Origin: Paracyclopina nana
Taxonomy: Eukaryota > Arthropoda > Copepoda > Cyclopoida > Cyclopettidae
DNA: 64,000 nucleotides
Reading direction: 5' to 3'
Assembly: GCA_019096065.1 (NCBI GenBank)
Contig: JAGUCH010000004.1
Location: 372,001-436,000 of the forward strand
Part shown: piece by piece, positions 31,382 through 43,912 of the stretch
Position numbering within the stretch: the stretch's first letter is position 1
How the letters are laid out: the number at the start of each line of letters is the position of its first letter
Position numbers and translations under genes: made by a program
Notes under the pieces: generated by a model
Databases searched by the model: none
Told to the model about the DNA's origin: nothing
The model's input: the letters and a program-made list of their open reading frames with translations, nothing else

Positions 31382-34300
31382 TGCCAAAACTAACTGAAAC
31401 TAGCATATTTTATGGCAACCTTTTTGAGCTAGGAGCGAACTCGCGTAATGAAAATAATTGCCTGAGCGAAATTGCATTTATTGACAAAGGCCAAACTTTG
31501 GACTTTATTTCACCTAGTTTTGACCTGACAAGTCTCCTAGTGCCAAAACTAACTGAAACTAGCATATTTTATGGCAACCTTTTTGAGCTAGGAGCGGAAC
31601 TCGCGTAACGTGAATAATAGCCAGAGCGAAATTGCATTTTTTGACAAAGGCCAAACTTTGGCCTTTATTTCACCTAGTTTTGACCTGACAAGTCTCCTAG
31701 AGCCAAAACTAACTGAAACTAGCATATTTTATGGCAACCTTTTTGAGCTAGGAGCGGAACTCGCGTAACGTGAAAAATTGCCAGAGCGAAATTGCATTAA
31801 TTGACAAAGGCCAAACTTTGGCATTTGTTTCACCTAGTTTTGACCTGACAAGTCTCCTAGTGCCAAAACTAACTGAAACTAGCATATTTTATGGCAACCT
31901 TTTTGAGCTAGGAGCGGAACTCGCGTAACGTGAAAAATAGCCAGAGCGAAATTGCATTTTTTGACAAAGGCCAAACTTTGGCCTTTATTTCACCTAGTTT
32001 TGACCTGACAAGTCTCCTAGTGCCAAAACTAACTGAAACTAGCATATTTTATGGCAACCTTTTTGAGCTAGGAGCGGAACTCGCGTAACGTGAAAAATAG
32101 CCAGAGCGAAATTGCATTTATTGACAAAGGCCAAACTTTGGCATTTGTTTCACCTAGTTTAAACCTGACAAGTCTCCTAGTGCCAAAACTAACTGAAACT
32201 AGCATATTTTATGGCAACCTTTTTGAGCTAGGAGCGGAACTCGCGTAACGTGAAAAATTGCCAGAGCGAAATTGCATTTATTGACAAAGGCCAAACTTTG
32301 GCATTTGTTTCACCTAGTTTTGACCTGACAAGTCTCCTAGTGCCAAAACTAACTGAAACTAGCATATTTTATGGCAACCTTTTTGAGCTAGGAGCGGAAC
32401 TCGCGTAACGTGAAAAATAGCCAGAGCGAAATTGCATTTTTTGACAAAGGCCAAACTTTGGCCTTTATTTCACCTAGTTTTGACCTGACAAGTCTCCTAG
32501 AGCCAAAACTAACTGAAACTAGCATATTTTATGGCAACCTTTTTGAGCTAGGAGCGGAACTCGCGTAACGTGAAAAATAGCCAGAGCGAAATTGCATTTA
32601 TTGACAAAGGCCAAACTTTGGCATTTGTTTCACCTAGTTTTGACCTGACAAGTCTCCTAGTGCCAAAACTAACTGAAACTAGCATATTTTATGGCAACCT
32701 TTTTGAGCTAGGAGCGGAACTCGCGTAACGTGAAAAATAGCCAGAGCGAAATTGCATTTTTTGACAAAGGCCAAACTTTGGCCTTTATTTCACCTAGTTT
32801 TGACCTGACAAGTCTCCTAGAGCCAAAACTAACTGAAACTAGCATATTTTATGGCAACCTTTTTGAGCTAGGAGCGGAACTCGCGTAACGTGAAAAATAG
32901 CCAGAGCGAAATTGCATTTTTTGACAAAGGCCAAACTTTGGCCTTTATTTCACCTAGTTTTGACCTGACAAGTCTCCTAGAGCCAAAACTAACTGAAACT
33001 AGCATATTTTATGGCAACCTTTTTGAGCTAGGAGCGGAACTCGCGTAACGTGAAAAATTGCCAGAGCGAAATTGCATTAATTGACAAAGGCCAAACTTTG
33101 GCATTTGTTTCACCTAGTTTTGACCTGACAAGTCTCCTAGTGCCAAAACTAACTGAAACTAGCATATTTTATGGCAACCTTTTTGAGCTAGGAGCGGAAC
33201 TCGCGTAACGTGAAAAATAGCCAGAGCGAAATTGCATTTTTTGACAAAGGCCAAACTTTGGCCTTTATTTCACCTAGTTTTGACCTGACAAGTCTCCTAG
33301 TGCCAAACTAACTGAAACTACCATATTTTATGGCAACCTTTTTGAGCTAGGAGCGGAACTCGCGTAACGTGAAAAATTGCCAGAGCGAAATTGCATTAAT
33401 TGACAAAGGCCAAACTTTGGCATTTGTTTCACCTAGTTTTGACCTGACAAGTCTCCTAGTGCCAAAACTAACTGAAACTAGCATATTTTATGGCAACCTT
33501 TTTGAGCTAGGAGCGGAACTCGCGTAACGTGAAAAATAGCCAGAGCGAAATTGCATTTTTTGACAAAGGCCAAACTTTGGCATTTGTTTCACCTAGTTTT
33601 GACCTGACAAGTCTCCTAGTGCCAAAACTAACTGAAACTAGCATATTTTATGGCAACCTTTTTGAGCTAGGAGCGGAACTCGCGTAACGTGAAAAATTGC
33701 CAGAGCGAAATTGCATTTATTGACAAAGGCCAAACTTTGGCATTTGTTTCACCTAGTTTTGACCTGACAAGTCTCCTAGTGCCAAAACTAACTGAAACTA
33801 GCATATTTTATGGCAACCTTTTTGAGCTAGGAGCGGAACTCGCGTAACGTGAAAAATAGCCAGAGCGAAATTGCATTTTTTGACAAAGGCCAAACTTTGG
33901 CCTTTATTTCACCTAGTTTTGACCTGACAAGTCTCCTAGAGCCAAAACTAACTGAAACTAGCATATTTTATGGCAACCTTTTTGAGCTAGGAGCGGAACT
34001 CGCGTAACGTGAAAAATTGCCAGAGCGAAATTGCATTAATTGACAAAGGCCAAACTTTGGCATTTGTTTCACCTAGTTTTGACCTGACAAGTCTCCTAGT
34101 GCCAAAACTAACTGAAACTAGCATATTTTATGGCAACCTTCATGAGCTACGAGCGGAACTCGCGTAACGTGAAAAATAGCCAGAGCGAAATTGCATTTTT
34201 TGACAAAGGCCAAACTTTGGCCTTTATTTCACCTAGTTTTGACCTGACAAGTCTCCTAGTGCCAAAACTAACTGAAACTAGCATATTTTATGGCAACCTT

Positions 34301-37300
34301 TTTGAGCTAGGAGCGGAACTCGCGTAACGTGAAAAATTGCCAGAGCGAAATTGCATTTATTGACAAAGGCCAAACTTTGGCATTTGTTTCACCTAGTTTT
34401 GACCTGACAAGTCTCCTAGTGCCAAAACTAACTGAAACTAGCATATTTTATGGCAACCTTTTTGAGCTAGGAGCGGAACTCGCGTAACGTGAATAATTGG
34501 CAGAGCAAAATTGCATTGTTTGACAAAGGCCAAACTTTGGCCTTTATTTCACCTAGTTTTGACCTGACAAGTCTCCTAGAGCCAAAACTAACTGAAACTA
34601 GCATATTTTATGGCAACCTTTTTGAGCTAGGAGCGGAACTCGCGTAACGTGAAAAATTGCCAGAGCGAAATTGCATTAATTGACAAAGGCCAAACTTTGG
34701 CATTTGTTTCACCTAGTTTTGACCTGACAAGTCTCCTAGTGCCAAAACTAACTGAAACTAGCATATTTTATGGCAACCTTTTTGAGCTAGGAGCGGAACT
34801 CGCGTAACGTGAAAAATAGCCAGAGCGAAATTGCACTTTTTGACAAAGGCCAAACTTTGGTCTTTGTTTCATCTAGTTTTGACCAGACAAGTCTCCTAGT
34901 GCCAAAACTAACTGAAATTAGCATATTTTTTGGCAACTTTTTTGAGCTAGGAGCGGAACTCGCGTAACGTGAAAAATTGCCAGAGCGAAATTGCATTTTT
35001 TGACAAAGGCCAAACTTTGGCATTTGTTTCACCTAGTTTAAACCTGACAAGTCTCCTAGTGCCAAAACTAACTGAAACTAGCATATTTTATGGCAACCTT
35101 TTTGAGCTAGGAGCGGAACTCGCGTAACGTGAAAAATTGCCAGAGCGAAATTGCATTTATTGACAAAGGCCAAACTTTGGCATTTGTTTCACCTAGTTTT
35201 GACCTGACAAGTCTCCTAGTGCCAAAACTAACTGAAACTAGCATATTTTATGGCAACCTTTTTGAGCTAGGAGCGGAACTCGCGTAACGTGAAAAATAGC
35301 CAGAGCGAAATTGCATTTTTTGACAAAGGCCAAACTTTGGCCTTTATTTCACCTAGTTTTGACCTGACAAGTCTCCTAGAGCCAAAACTAACTGAAACTA
35401 GCATATTTTATGGCAACCTTTTTGAGCTAGGAGCGGAACTCGCGTAACGTGAAAAATAGCCAGAGCGAAATTGCATTTTTTGACAAAGGCCAAACTTTGG
35501 CATTTGTTTCACCTAGTTTAAACCTGACAAGTCTCCTAGTGCCAAAACTAACTGAAACTAGCATATTTTTTGGCAACTTTTTCGTGCTAGGAGCGAAACT
35601 CGCATAACGTGAATAATTGGCAGAGCAAAATTGAATTTTTGTCAAAGGCCAAACTTTGGTCTTTCTTTCACCTAGTTTTGACCAGACAAGTCTCCTAGTG
35701 CCAAAACTAACTGAAACTAGCATATTTTATGGCAACCTTTTTGAGCTAGGAGCGGAACTCGCGTAACGTGAAAAATAGCCAGAGCGAAATTGCATTTATT
35801 GACAAAGGCCAAACTTTGGCATTTGTTTCACCTAGTTTAAACCTGACAAGTCTCCTAGTGCCAAAACTAACTGAAACTAGCATATTTTATGGCAACCTTT
35901 TTGAGCTAGGAGCGGAACTCGCATAACGTGAAGAATTGGCAGAGCAAAATTGAATTTTTGTCAAAGGCCAAACTTTGGTCTTTCTTTCACCTAGTTTTGA
36001 CCAGACAAGTCTCCTAGTGCTAAAACTAACTGAAACTAGCATATTTTTTGGCAACTTTTTCGTGCTAGGAGCGAAACTCGCATAACGTGAAGAATTGGCA
36101 GAGCAAAATTGCATTTTTGTCAAATGCCAAACTTTTGGCCTTTGTTTCACCTAGTTTTGACCAGACAAGTCTTCTTGTGCCAAAACTAACTGAAACTAGC
36201 ATATTTTTTGGCAACTTTTTCGTGCTAGGAGCGAAACTCGCATAACGTGAAAAATAGCCAGAGCGAAATTGCATTTTTTGACAAAGGCCAAACTTTGGCC
36301 TTTATTTCACCTAGTTTTGACCTGACAAGTCTCCTAGAGCCAAAACTAACTGAAACTAGCATATTTTATGGCAACCTTTTTGAGCTAGGAGCGGAACTCG
36401 CGTAACGTGAAAAATTGCCAGAGCGAAATTGCATTAATTGACAAAGGCCAAACTTTGGCATTTGTTTCACCTAGTTTTGACCTGACAAGTCTCCTAGTGC
36501 CAAAACTAACTGAAACTAGCATATTTTATGGCAACCTTTTTGAGCTAGGAGCGGAACTCGCGTAACGTGAAAAATAGCCAGAGCGAAATTGCATTTTTTG
36601 ACAAAGGCCAAACTTTGGCATTTGTTTCACCTAGTTTTGACCTGACAAGTCTCCTAGTGCCAAAACTAACTGAAACTAGCATATTTTATGGCAACCTTTT
36701 TGAGCTAGGAGCGGAACTCGCGTAACGTGAAAAATAGCCAGAGCGAAATTGCATTAATTGACGAAGGTCAAACTTTGGCCTTTATTTCACCTAGTTTTGA
36801 CCTGACAAGTCTCCTAGAGCCAAAACTAACTGAAACTAGCATATTTTATGGCAACCTTTTTGAGCTAGGAGCGGAACTCGCGTAACGTGAAAAATAGCCA
36901 GAGCGAAATTGCATTTTTTGACAAAGGCCAAACTTTGGCCTTTATTTCACCTAGTTTTGACCTGACAAGTCTCCTAGAGCCAAAACTAACTGAAACTAGC
37001 ATATTTTATGGCAACCTTTTTGAGCTAGGAGCGGAACTCGCGTAACGTGAAAAATTGCCAGAGCGAAATTGCATTAATTGACAAAGGCCAAACTTTGGCA
37101 TTTGTTTCACCTAGTTTTGACCTGACAAGTCTCCTAGTGCCAAAACTAACTGAAACTAGCATATTTTATGGCAACCTTTTTGAGCTAGGAGCGGAACTCG
37201 CGTAACGTGAAAAATAGCCAGAGCGAAATTGCATTTTTTGACAAAGGCCAAACTTTGGCCTTTATTTCACCTAGTTTTGACCTGACAAGTCTCCTAGTGC

Positions 37301-37604
37301 CAAACTAACTGAAACTACCATATTTTATGGCAACCTTTTTGAGCTAGGAGCGGAACTCGCGTAACGTGAAAAATTGCCAGAGCGAAATTGCATTAATTGA
37401 CAAAGGCCAAACTTTGGCATTTGTTTCACCTAGTTTTGACCTGACAAGTCTCCTAGTGCCAAAACTAACTGAAACTAGCATATTTTATGGCAACCTTTTT
37501 GAGCTAGGAGCGGAACTCGCGTAACGTGAAAAATTGCCAGAGCGAAATTGCATTTATTGACAAAGGCCAAACTTTGGCCTTTATTTCACCTAGTTTTGAC
37601 CTGA
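31382..37604. repeat. Satellite array, 160-bp monomer, about 39 copies
   Basis: A 160-bp monomer ('tgccaaaactaactgaaact ... cacctagttttgacctgaca') recurs at 31382, 31541, 31701, 31861 and so on to 37604. Monomers differ at a few diagnostic sites: 'aatagcc' or 'aattgcc', 'catttttt', 'cattaatt' or 'catttatt', and 'gcctttattt' or 'gcatttgttt'. These variants are mixed in recurring short blocks (higher-order structure). A more diverged subfamily ('ttttcgtgctaggagcgaaa', 'gcataacgtgaa') occupies about 34850-36240. A private variant monomer (one-base deletion plus G-to-C, 'tgccaaactaactgaaactacc') occurs at both 33301 and 37298, 3997 bp apart. Apparent open frames inside are by-products of the repeat. 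Confidence 0.97.
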
Positions 37605-37800
37605 GTGTGCGAACTTTATTATTGGTCATTGACCCCTGCGCCACTGAGCCACTGCGCCACATGAAGTTTCAAATAAAAATGGCATCCACATGCCCACAAG
37701 CCACAATCGCGCGCGGACCGGGCAGGCGTTAGAGGGTGCGTAGGCTAGCTACTCGCGGCCATTGACCCCTGCGCCACTGAGCCACTGCGCCACCAATTGT
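37605..37800. repeat. Inverted copies of the 100-bp repeat
   Basis: Two partial copies of the left-flank 100-bp repeat in reverse orientation: 37609-37700 ('cttattattggtcattgacc', 'cctgcgccactgagccactg') and 37750-37795. They close the satellite block on the right. Confidence 0.85.
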
Positions 37801-37888
37801 AGGCGCAAGTCATTCTGTGTGACTGCTCTGGGCTGGCCTGTATGGCACAAGTTTCGCGATTTCTGTGTCCCTGGACACCTGGCCACTA

Positions 37889-38817
37889 CCCTTTTTCTGA
37901 GCTATCATAACATCAGAAGTAATAAAAAACAGATTTTGAAAAAGTAGTTTTCAATGTGAATTTACAGCGCTCGCTTCACTCGGGCTCAGAAAGTTTCACT
38001 GGGGTTTTTCCAATTGAAATTCTTCGCCTTTTTAAAATAATTCCATTTTCAGTTTGTAATACACAAAAACAGATATTTCAAGCAAAAAGAATTTAATCAA
38101 ATGTAACACTTTAAGAAATGTAAATCTTAAGTAAGAGACAAAATACTGAAAGTTCTACTCCAATATGAGAAATAAGTCTTATTTGGTGCATTTGAAGTAA
38201 AATATGAGAATGTTATTTCACATTTAAAAACAGTAATCAAAAGTGTGGATTTTCACAAGGCATCATTAATGTGAACTTTTCAAAAGTAGCAAAAAAAAAG
38301 GTAGGGAGAAGCTCATTAGTCTTGGAAAACTGCAAGCATCTGAGGAATTGCATTGTTCACAAAAAGCATCAGGTGTCACTAGTCAAACATGAGTACTTTA
38401 ACAGGGTGGGAAAATTTCACAGCAGTAGAAGAAGAAAGGTTTGGTGACCTGTCATGCTGCCTTAAGGGAATAATCCAGGTGAAACTTGAGTTTACCCAAC
38501 AACATCAGGTTTGCTACTACTACCAGCAGAAGCCTCAAAATTTGTGCAAACACCTTCTGAGGTGCTAAAATGCAAAATTCCCATCTGTTCTGCTCCAGCA
38601 GACTGACACATGAGGCAAGTGAATATTTTTAAGGAAAAAAAGCCTCAGGAACACATCTAGGCATAAATTGTCAAAGGCAATGAGCATGGAGCAGAATTAA
38701 AGCTGACATTTTGGAATTTTTGCTTCACCCAGTGGGACAATTAGTGGATATTGTTTTCTTTTCAGCTTTCAAGCAACAAATGTAGGCAGATGTAAGACTA
38801 TCAGTTTGTGGAGCACA
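37889..38817. other. Non-coding, upstream of aminopeptidase
   Basis: AT-rich, with no recognisable gene. It should contain the promoter and leader of the aminopeptidase that starts at 38818. The only structural hint is the inverted 14-mer near 38040. Confidence 0.5.
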
Positions 38818-41800
38818 ATGAACAAGTCAACAGGAGTTTTGGCCATTCTAGTCCTATCCTTGTCCATTGTTTGTGTGGGCCTCTTGGTGGGCCTTTTGCT
38901 CAAGCAGCCTCCAAACAATGAAGGTAGTGAAGACAAGGAAGTGCATCATCAATCAGGATCACCAATCATCTCAGAGTCAGTGGAATCTGAGGATTTTGCC
39001 AATGAGAAGTACCCACAGTCCAACACAGACACTTGGAGGCCAGATTCTGAGTCTACTACAACCAAAGCAGCTCAATTCCCATGGGAGAGGAATGTGAGGC
39101 TGCCTCAAACAGTGCTGCCAATCCACTATGACCTCTACTTGCATCCCCAGCTGGACAAGGGGGAATTCCTGGGCAGTGTGGACATAGAGGTGAACAACCA
39201 GGAGGAGACTGACCACTTCCTGACTCATGTCAAGCACTTGGAAGTGCTGGTGGCTAAGCTGTTCAAGAATGGGCTTGAAGTGGAGCTGGCTGAGACTCTG
39301 GAGTACCAGCCTAATGAGTTTTTTGTCATGAGAACTGCCAAGCCTGCTCCACCAGCTAACTATGTGATTCACCTGGGTAATTGAGCAATTTTCCATTAGA
39401 GGATTTGTCATTGAAGATTTGTTCATCATTGCAGAATTCAAGGGGAACCTCACCAAGGGCAATGTTGGCTTCTACAGGAGCATCTACACAAACAGCAAAG
39501 GAGAGCAGGTGTCCATTGCCACCTCCAAGTTCCAACCCACCTATGCAAGAAGAGCTTTTCCCTGCTTTGATGAGCCCAGCTTCAAGTCAACATTTACAGT
39601 GACTCTTGTGAGGCCAACTGAGAAGTACATTGCACTGAGCAACATGCCAGTCCACTCTGAGACTGTTGACAGTCCAAGCAAAGGCTTGACTGAAGTCAAG
39701 GTAAGATTTGGCCATTGCCACCAATTATTGTTGGCACAAAGGTTAGCTCCCTTGATTTCAGTTTGACAAGTCTGTCCCCATGGTGACATACTTGGCTTGT
39801 TTCATTGTCTGTGATTTTGACTATGAGGAGAAACTGACTGAAATCCACAAGACCAAGTTTAGGGTGTATGCAACAGCCAACCAGAAGGAGAGGCTCAAAT
39901 ATGCTCTGGACATTGGGGCCAACATCACTGACTTTTATGAAGACTACTTTGATATTCCATACCCTTTGCCAAAGCAAGACATGATTGCCATACCTGATTT
40001 TGTCTCAGGTGCCATGGAACATTGGGGCTTGATCACGTGAGCACACATAATCTTTGATTATCATTGATAGAAATTTTCCTTCCGCTTGGACCTGAAGGGT
40101 CTGGAAGACACAGAGCCCAACTAATAAAGAAAATAATTATAGGTACAGAGAAACTAATTTGCTCTTTGATGAGAGGCAAAGTTCATCTGGGAACAAGCAG
40201 AGGGTGGCTGCAGTGGTGAGCCATGAGTTGGCTCATCAGTGGTTTGGCAACCTGGTCACCTTATCTTGGTGGGATGATCTTTGGCTGAATGAGGGCTTTG
40301 CCAGCTACATGGAATACAAGGGTGTGGCCAATTACCACCAAGACTGGGACATGGAGTCCCAATTTCTCACCTCAGACCTACACTCAGTCATGGACTTGGA
40401 TGCAACCATCAACTCCCACCCTATTGTCCAGCCAGTGGACCATCCTGACCAAATCACAGAGATTTTTGACAGCATCTCCTACTCCAAAGGAGCATCAGTG
40501 CTCAGAATGCTGGAAAGCTTCATGGGACCAGAAGAGTTCAGGATTGGAATCAAGAGGTTCCTGGACAAGTTCAAGTATGACAATGCTGTCACAGCTGACT
40601 TGTGGGCTGAGCTGTCAGCTGTGTCAAGCCACCAGCTGAACATCTCAGCAATCATGGACCGGTGGACCAGGCAAATGGGATACCCTGTCCTGCTGGTGGA
40701 AAGAGTCAAAGCCACTCAGTGGAGGCTGACTCAATCCAGGTACTTGTTGGACCAGACTGCAGCCAACCAAAGCGAAGAGTCCCCTTATGGGTACAAGTGG
40801 GACATACCCATCACTTGGGTGTCCAGTGCAGCCCCAACCCAAGAGTCCCAGGCTTGGTTGGAGGTTCAAGACCCTTTCATTTTGGTGGATACTCCCAGTG
40901 GAACTGACTGGATCAAGTTCAATGTGGGCCAGTTTGGATACTACAGAGTCAACTATCCCCTGGAAGAGTGGATGAACTTTGCACAACTCCTCTTGACTTC
41001 GCATGAGACCTTGAGCACCAAAGACAGAGCCAATTTGCTCAATGATGCCTTCTCACTGGCAGAGTCAGGCCAGTTGCCTTATTCTGTGCCCCTCTCAATG
41101 ACCAAGTACATGAAGGTGGAGAAAAGCCTGATTCCTTGGCAAGCAGCCTATGAAAAAATTGTCTCCATGGGCAGACTCCTAGAGAACACCAAAACATACC
41201 CACTTTTCAGAAAGGTAATAATAGTATGTGGGGTGAGCACAATAACGTCGACTTTAGAGTTGTTTTTACGTCGAATGAATTAGTAGTATTAGCGTCGACA
41301 TCGGGCATTCACTTATGACGACACTTTTGTCATAGTTGTTTTAATATCGACACCCGGGTTTACAATTAAGTCGACAGATTTGCTCATGTTCTTTTAATGT
41401 CGACACCAGGCGTTTTAGCGTCGACAAAAGATATTTCAATGTAGACACAAGATGTTTTTATGTCGACACACACCAGCTACCGCGTATTTGCCTCTCGAGA
41501 AGTAGTTCTAAGTAAGGACCAAATCAAATAAATGTTCTCATTTTTTTAAAGGATTACTTCATGAGGGTTAAATTGAGTGGTTTTAAATCTAGAATAAACA
41601 TAAGACACTTAGGCCTGGTTCACCTGCGATATTATGATCAAAATATCGAGCGATATTATGCTGATATTTGCAAATATCAGGTACTTCCAAAAACATTTTT
41701 TAGATTTTTTCTTCGGATTCGGTCTTTTGGTACCAAAATCCATCCTACAACAGCATCTAAATTCTCAGTTTCTCAGCATTTCGCTCCGATATTTTGACAA

Positions 41801-43912
41801 AATATCAGCCATAATATGCAGGTGAACCATGCCTTAGGCCTGGTTCACCTGCGATATTATGATCAAAATATCGACCGATATTATGCTGATATTTGCAAAT
41901 ATCAGGTACTTCCAAAATCATTTTTTAGATTTTTTCTTTGGATTCGGTCTTTTGGTACCAAAAGACCTCCTACAACAGTATAACAATTCTCAGTTTCTCA
42001 GTATTTCGCTCCGATATTTTGTCAAAATATCAGATATTTTGAGCAGGTGAACCATGCCTTAGGGCCTAACCTAAAATTATAACACAAAACGACAGCTTAA
42101 AAAAGTTAAACATTAAATGGTTTTATCATGAATTGCCTAATAAGGCCGATTGTGGCTATACAAAAATGGAACAATAGTGGCTTAGTCTTTCGCAAGTTTT
42201 GCATAGTCACGCTATTTAAATAGCTCATAGCATAAAATGTATTTAAATAGCCTCGGGATGTATTAAAATAGCTGCTATTTAAATACGTTTTATGTTATGA
42301 GCTATTTTGTGTAAAATAATCTGGTAACGCTGCTACGGGAAAACAAGATTGTAAATAAACAAGGGAGTTTAGTTCCACAAAAAACATCACACCATTCACA
42401 TCGTTCTAAGTATTTATTTTCTTTCTTTCGTCAATAACTTTCCGAAACATATTTAAATAGCGTGACTATGCAAAACTTGCGAAAGACTAAGCCAGTGTAA
42501 AAATGCGTAAATTGGCCAATTTTTAGTAATATTTGGCCGTAATATTGCCAATAATTAACTGACCAGGTGAACAGGGCCTTATTATCAAGATGTTAGAGTC
42601 ATGTACTACACATAAGAAAAAAACCAAAAAACATGATTTTAGTTTATTACATTTTAAAATACCTAAGCTAGCCCTTGATCAAGCCAAGGTGAACACTAAA
42701 AATGGCTGCAAATTCTGTCTACGCAAAAGCATTATTTGTCAACATAAAAACATCAAGCGTCGACATAAAAACACGAGGTGTCGACATTAAAGCATGATGT
42801 GTCCACGCTAATGTTATATTGATGTGTCGACACAAAAGCAACTCTTGCAAAAGTGTCGACGTAAAGATATCATGGAGCCAAAAAAAATTCGACATTAAAA
42901 TACCTCTCGCAAAAGTGTCGACACAACTGCAACTCTCGCACAAGTGTCGTCGTTATTGATGGCGCCCTAGTATGTGCACATAAAACTTATAATCTACTAT
43001 GATTTGTTTCAGTATGTCATAAGTTTGGTTGAGAGTCACTATGACAGACTTCAGTGGAGAGATGATGGCAGCCACATTGAAAGACTGAACAGGATTGAAA
43101 TTCTCTTTCTAGCATGCAAAAACAGCTACAAGCCATGCTTGGACAAGGCTGGAGACCTTTTCCTGGCCTGGATCAGAGACAAATCAGCTTACATCCCACC
43201 AAATTTGAGAGAAGTGGCCTATCAGTAAACTCTTTATTTCAAGTCCCTCCAATTGCATCATTCAGCAAAAAACCATGTTTCAGGTATGGAATGCTCTCAA
43301 AGGGAGATGAAGAGACTTGGGGCATCATGCTTCAAAGGTACATGGAAGAGACCAATCCCCAAGAAAAGGTCAAGCTGCTGAAAGGATTGGCCTGGATTGA
43401 CCAGCCCTGGGTCATTTTGCAGTTCATAAGATTGGCCAAAAATGAGACCATTGTTAGGAGCCAAGATTTTCTAGTCTGTCTAAGATACATAGCACAAAAC
43501 CCAATAGGTAAAGACTTTATTCATGCTTTAAGTCAATATATTCAATAAGTCTTCTTTTGTCGTCAAGGTTTGCCAATGGTTTGGGAGTTCTTGAGAGATG
43601 AGTGGCCTTATCTTGTGGACAGATATTCACTAAATGACAGATATTTGGGCAGAATGCCCAAATTCATTTCCTCCACTTTTTCAAGCCAATTAAGACTGGA
43701 TGAATTGCAAGCTTTCTTTGCCAAATTCCCAGAAGCTGGAGCTGGTGAGCAATATTTAGTTAAGTCTATGTAAAATTAGATTCCAAGTTTTTAAGTCATT
43801 TTCAGGCAAAAGAGCTAGAGAACAAGCTAGTGAGGCAATTCAAAATAACATAAACTGGTTAAATCGCCACAGTGAGCCAATTCATAAGTGGTTTGAAGAA
43901 AATATTGTCTAG
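38818..43912 (+). CDS. M1 aminopeptidase N-like ectoenzyme with GAMEH motif
   Basis: Eight exons: 38818-39376, 39435-39700, 39762-40036, 40143-41214, 43013-43224, 43284-43507, 43568-43744 and 43806-43912 (963 aa, all junctions in phase). A short cytoplasmic start and one membrane helix (residues about 6-28) make a type II ectoenzyme, followed by a Ser/Glu stalk. The M1 domain begins at 'RLPQTVLPIHYDLYLHP'. Zinc site: 'HELAHQWFGN' and 'WLNEGFASY', with the catalytic Glu present. The exopeptidase motif, normally GAMEN, reads GAMEH ('SGAMEHWGLITYRE'). The Glu that binds the substrate N-terminus is kept. The C-terminal helical ERAP1-like domain is complete. Length and order are typical of APN. 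The large fourth intron holds nested transposons. AATAAA lies at 43960-43965. Confidence 0.92.
41611..42060. mobile_element. Two head-to-tail 225-bp MITE copies
   Basis: 41611-41835 and 41836-42060 are near-identical 225-bp units. Each starts 'aggcctggttcacctgcgat' and ends 'gcaggtgaaccatgcctt', so each has its own terminal inverted repeat. The interior is full of 'gatatt' and 'aatatc'. A related end, 'ccaggtgaacagggcctta', lies at 42564-42582. They are nested inside the larger element. Confidence 0.8.
42178..42494. mobile_element. MITE with perfect 45-bp terminal inverted repeats
   Basis: 42178-42222 is the exact reverse complement of 42450-42494 (ends 'tggcttagtctttcgcaag'). Inner shorter inverted repeats ('tatttaaatag', 'atagctcatagc') add further hairpins. 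A possible 3-bp 'agt' duplication would suggest the PIF/Harbinger group, but this is weak. The perfect arms imply a young insertion within the older intron element. Confidence 0.85.

Larger units (their letters stand above)
29365..37888. repeat. 8.5-kb satellite block bounded by inverted repeats
   Basis: The segment 29365-29402 ('agtggccaggtgtccagcg...' through 'atcgcgaaa') is matched in inverted orientation at 37851-37888. The 100-bp repeat just inside on the left (29500-30070) is matched, inverted, by single copies at 37609-37700 and 37757-37795. Between them lie a foldback element and the 160-bp satellite. The symmetry suggests one composite structure: a large mobile element whose interior expanded into satellite DNA, or an inverted duplication around the array. 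No transposase or reverse transcriptase coding sequence is visible inside. Confidence 0.7.
41231..42967. mobile_element. MULE/Merlin-like non-autonomous DNA transposon in aminopeptidase intron
   Basis: A 9-bp direct repeat TAGTATGTG flanks the insertion (41222-41230 and 42968-42976). The ends 'gggtgagcacaataacg' and (inverted) 'gggcgccatcaataacg' match at 12 of 17 positions. Both ends carry subterminal arrays of 'gtcgaca', several copies at 20-40 bp spacing in opposite orientations, likely transposase-binding sites. There is no transposase gene. The 9-bp duplication fits Mutator-like or Merlin elements. Other elements are nested inside. Confidence 0.75.

Noticed and set aside
34787..36274. 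Several open frames of 60-98 codons with repeated 'LVSVSFGTRRLVW' peptides
   Set aside because: They are readings of the 160-bp satellite; because its length is not a multiple of 3, the peptide repeats arise from frame cycling and have no independent support.
31382..37604. CRISPR-like array
   Set aside because: The repeats are 160 bp, abut without unique spacers, and lie in an intron-containing eukaryotic genome. It is satellite DNA.
29365..37888. LTR retrotransposon
   Set aside because: The flanking repeats are inverted rather than direct, and no reverse transcriptase, integrase or gag motif is visible.
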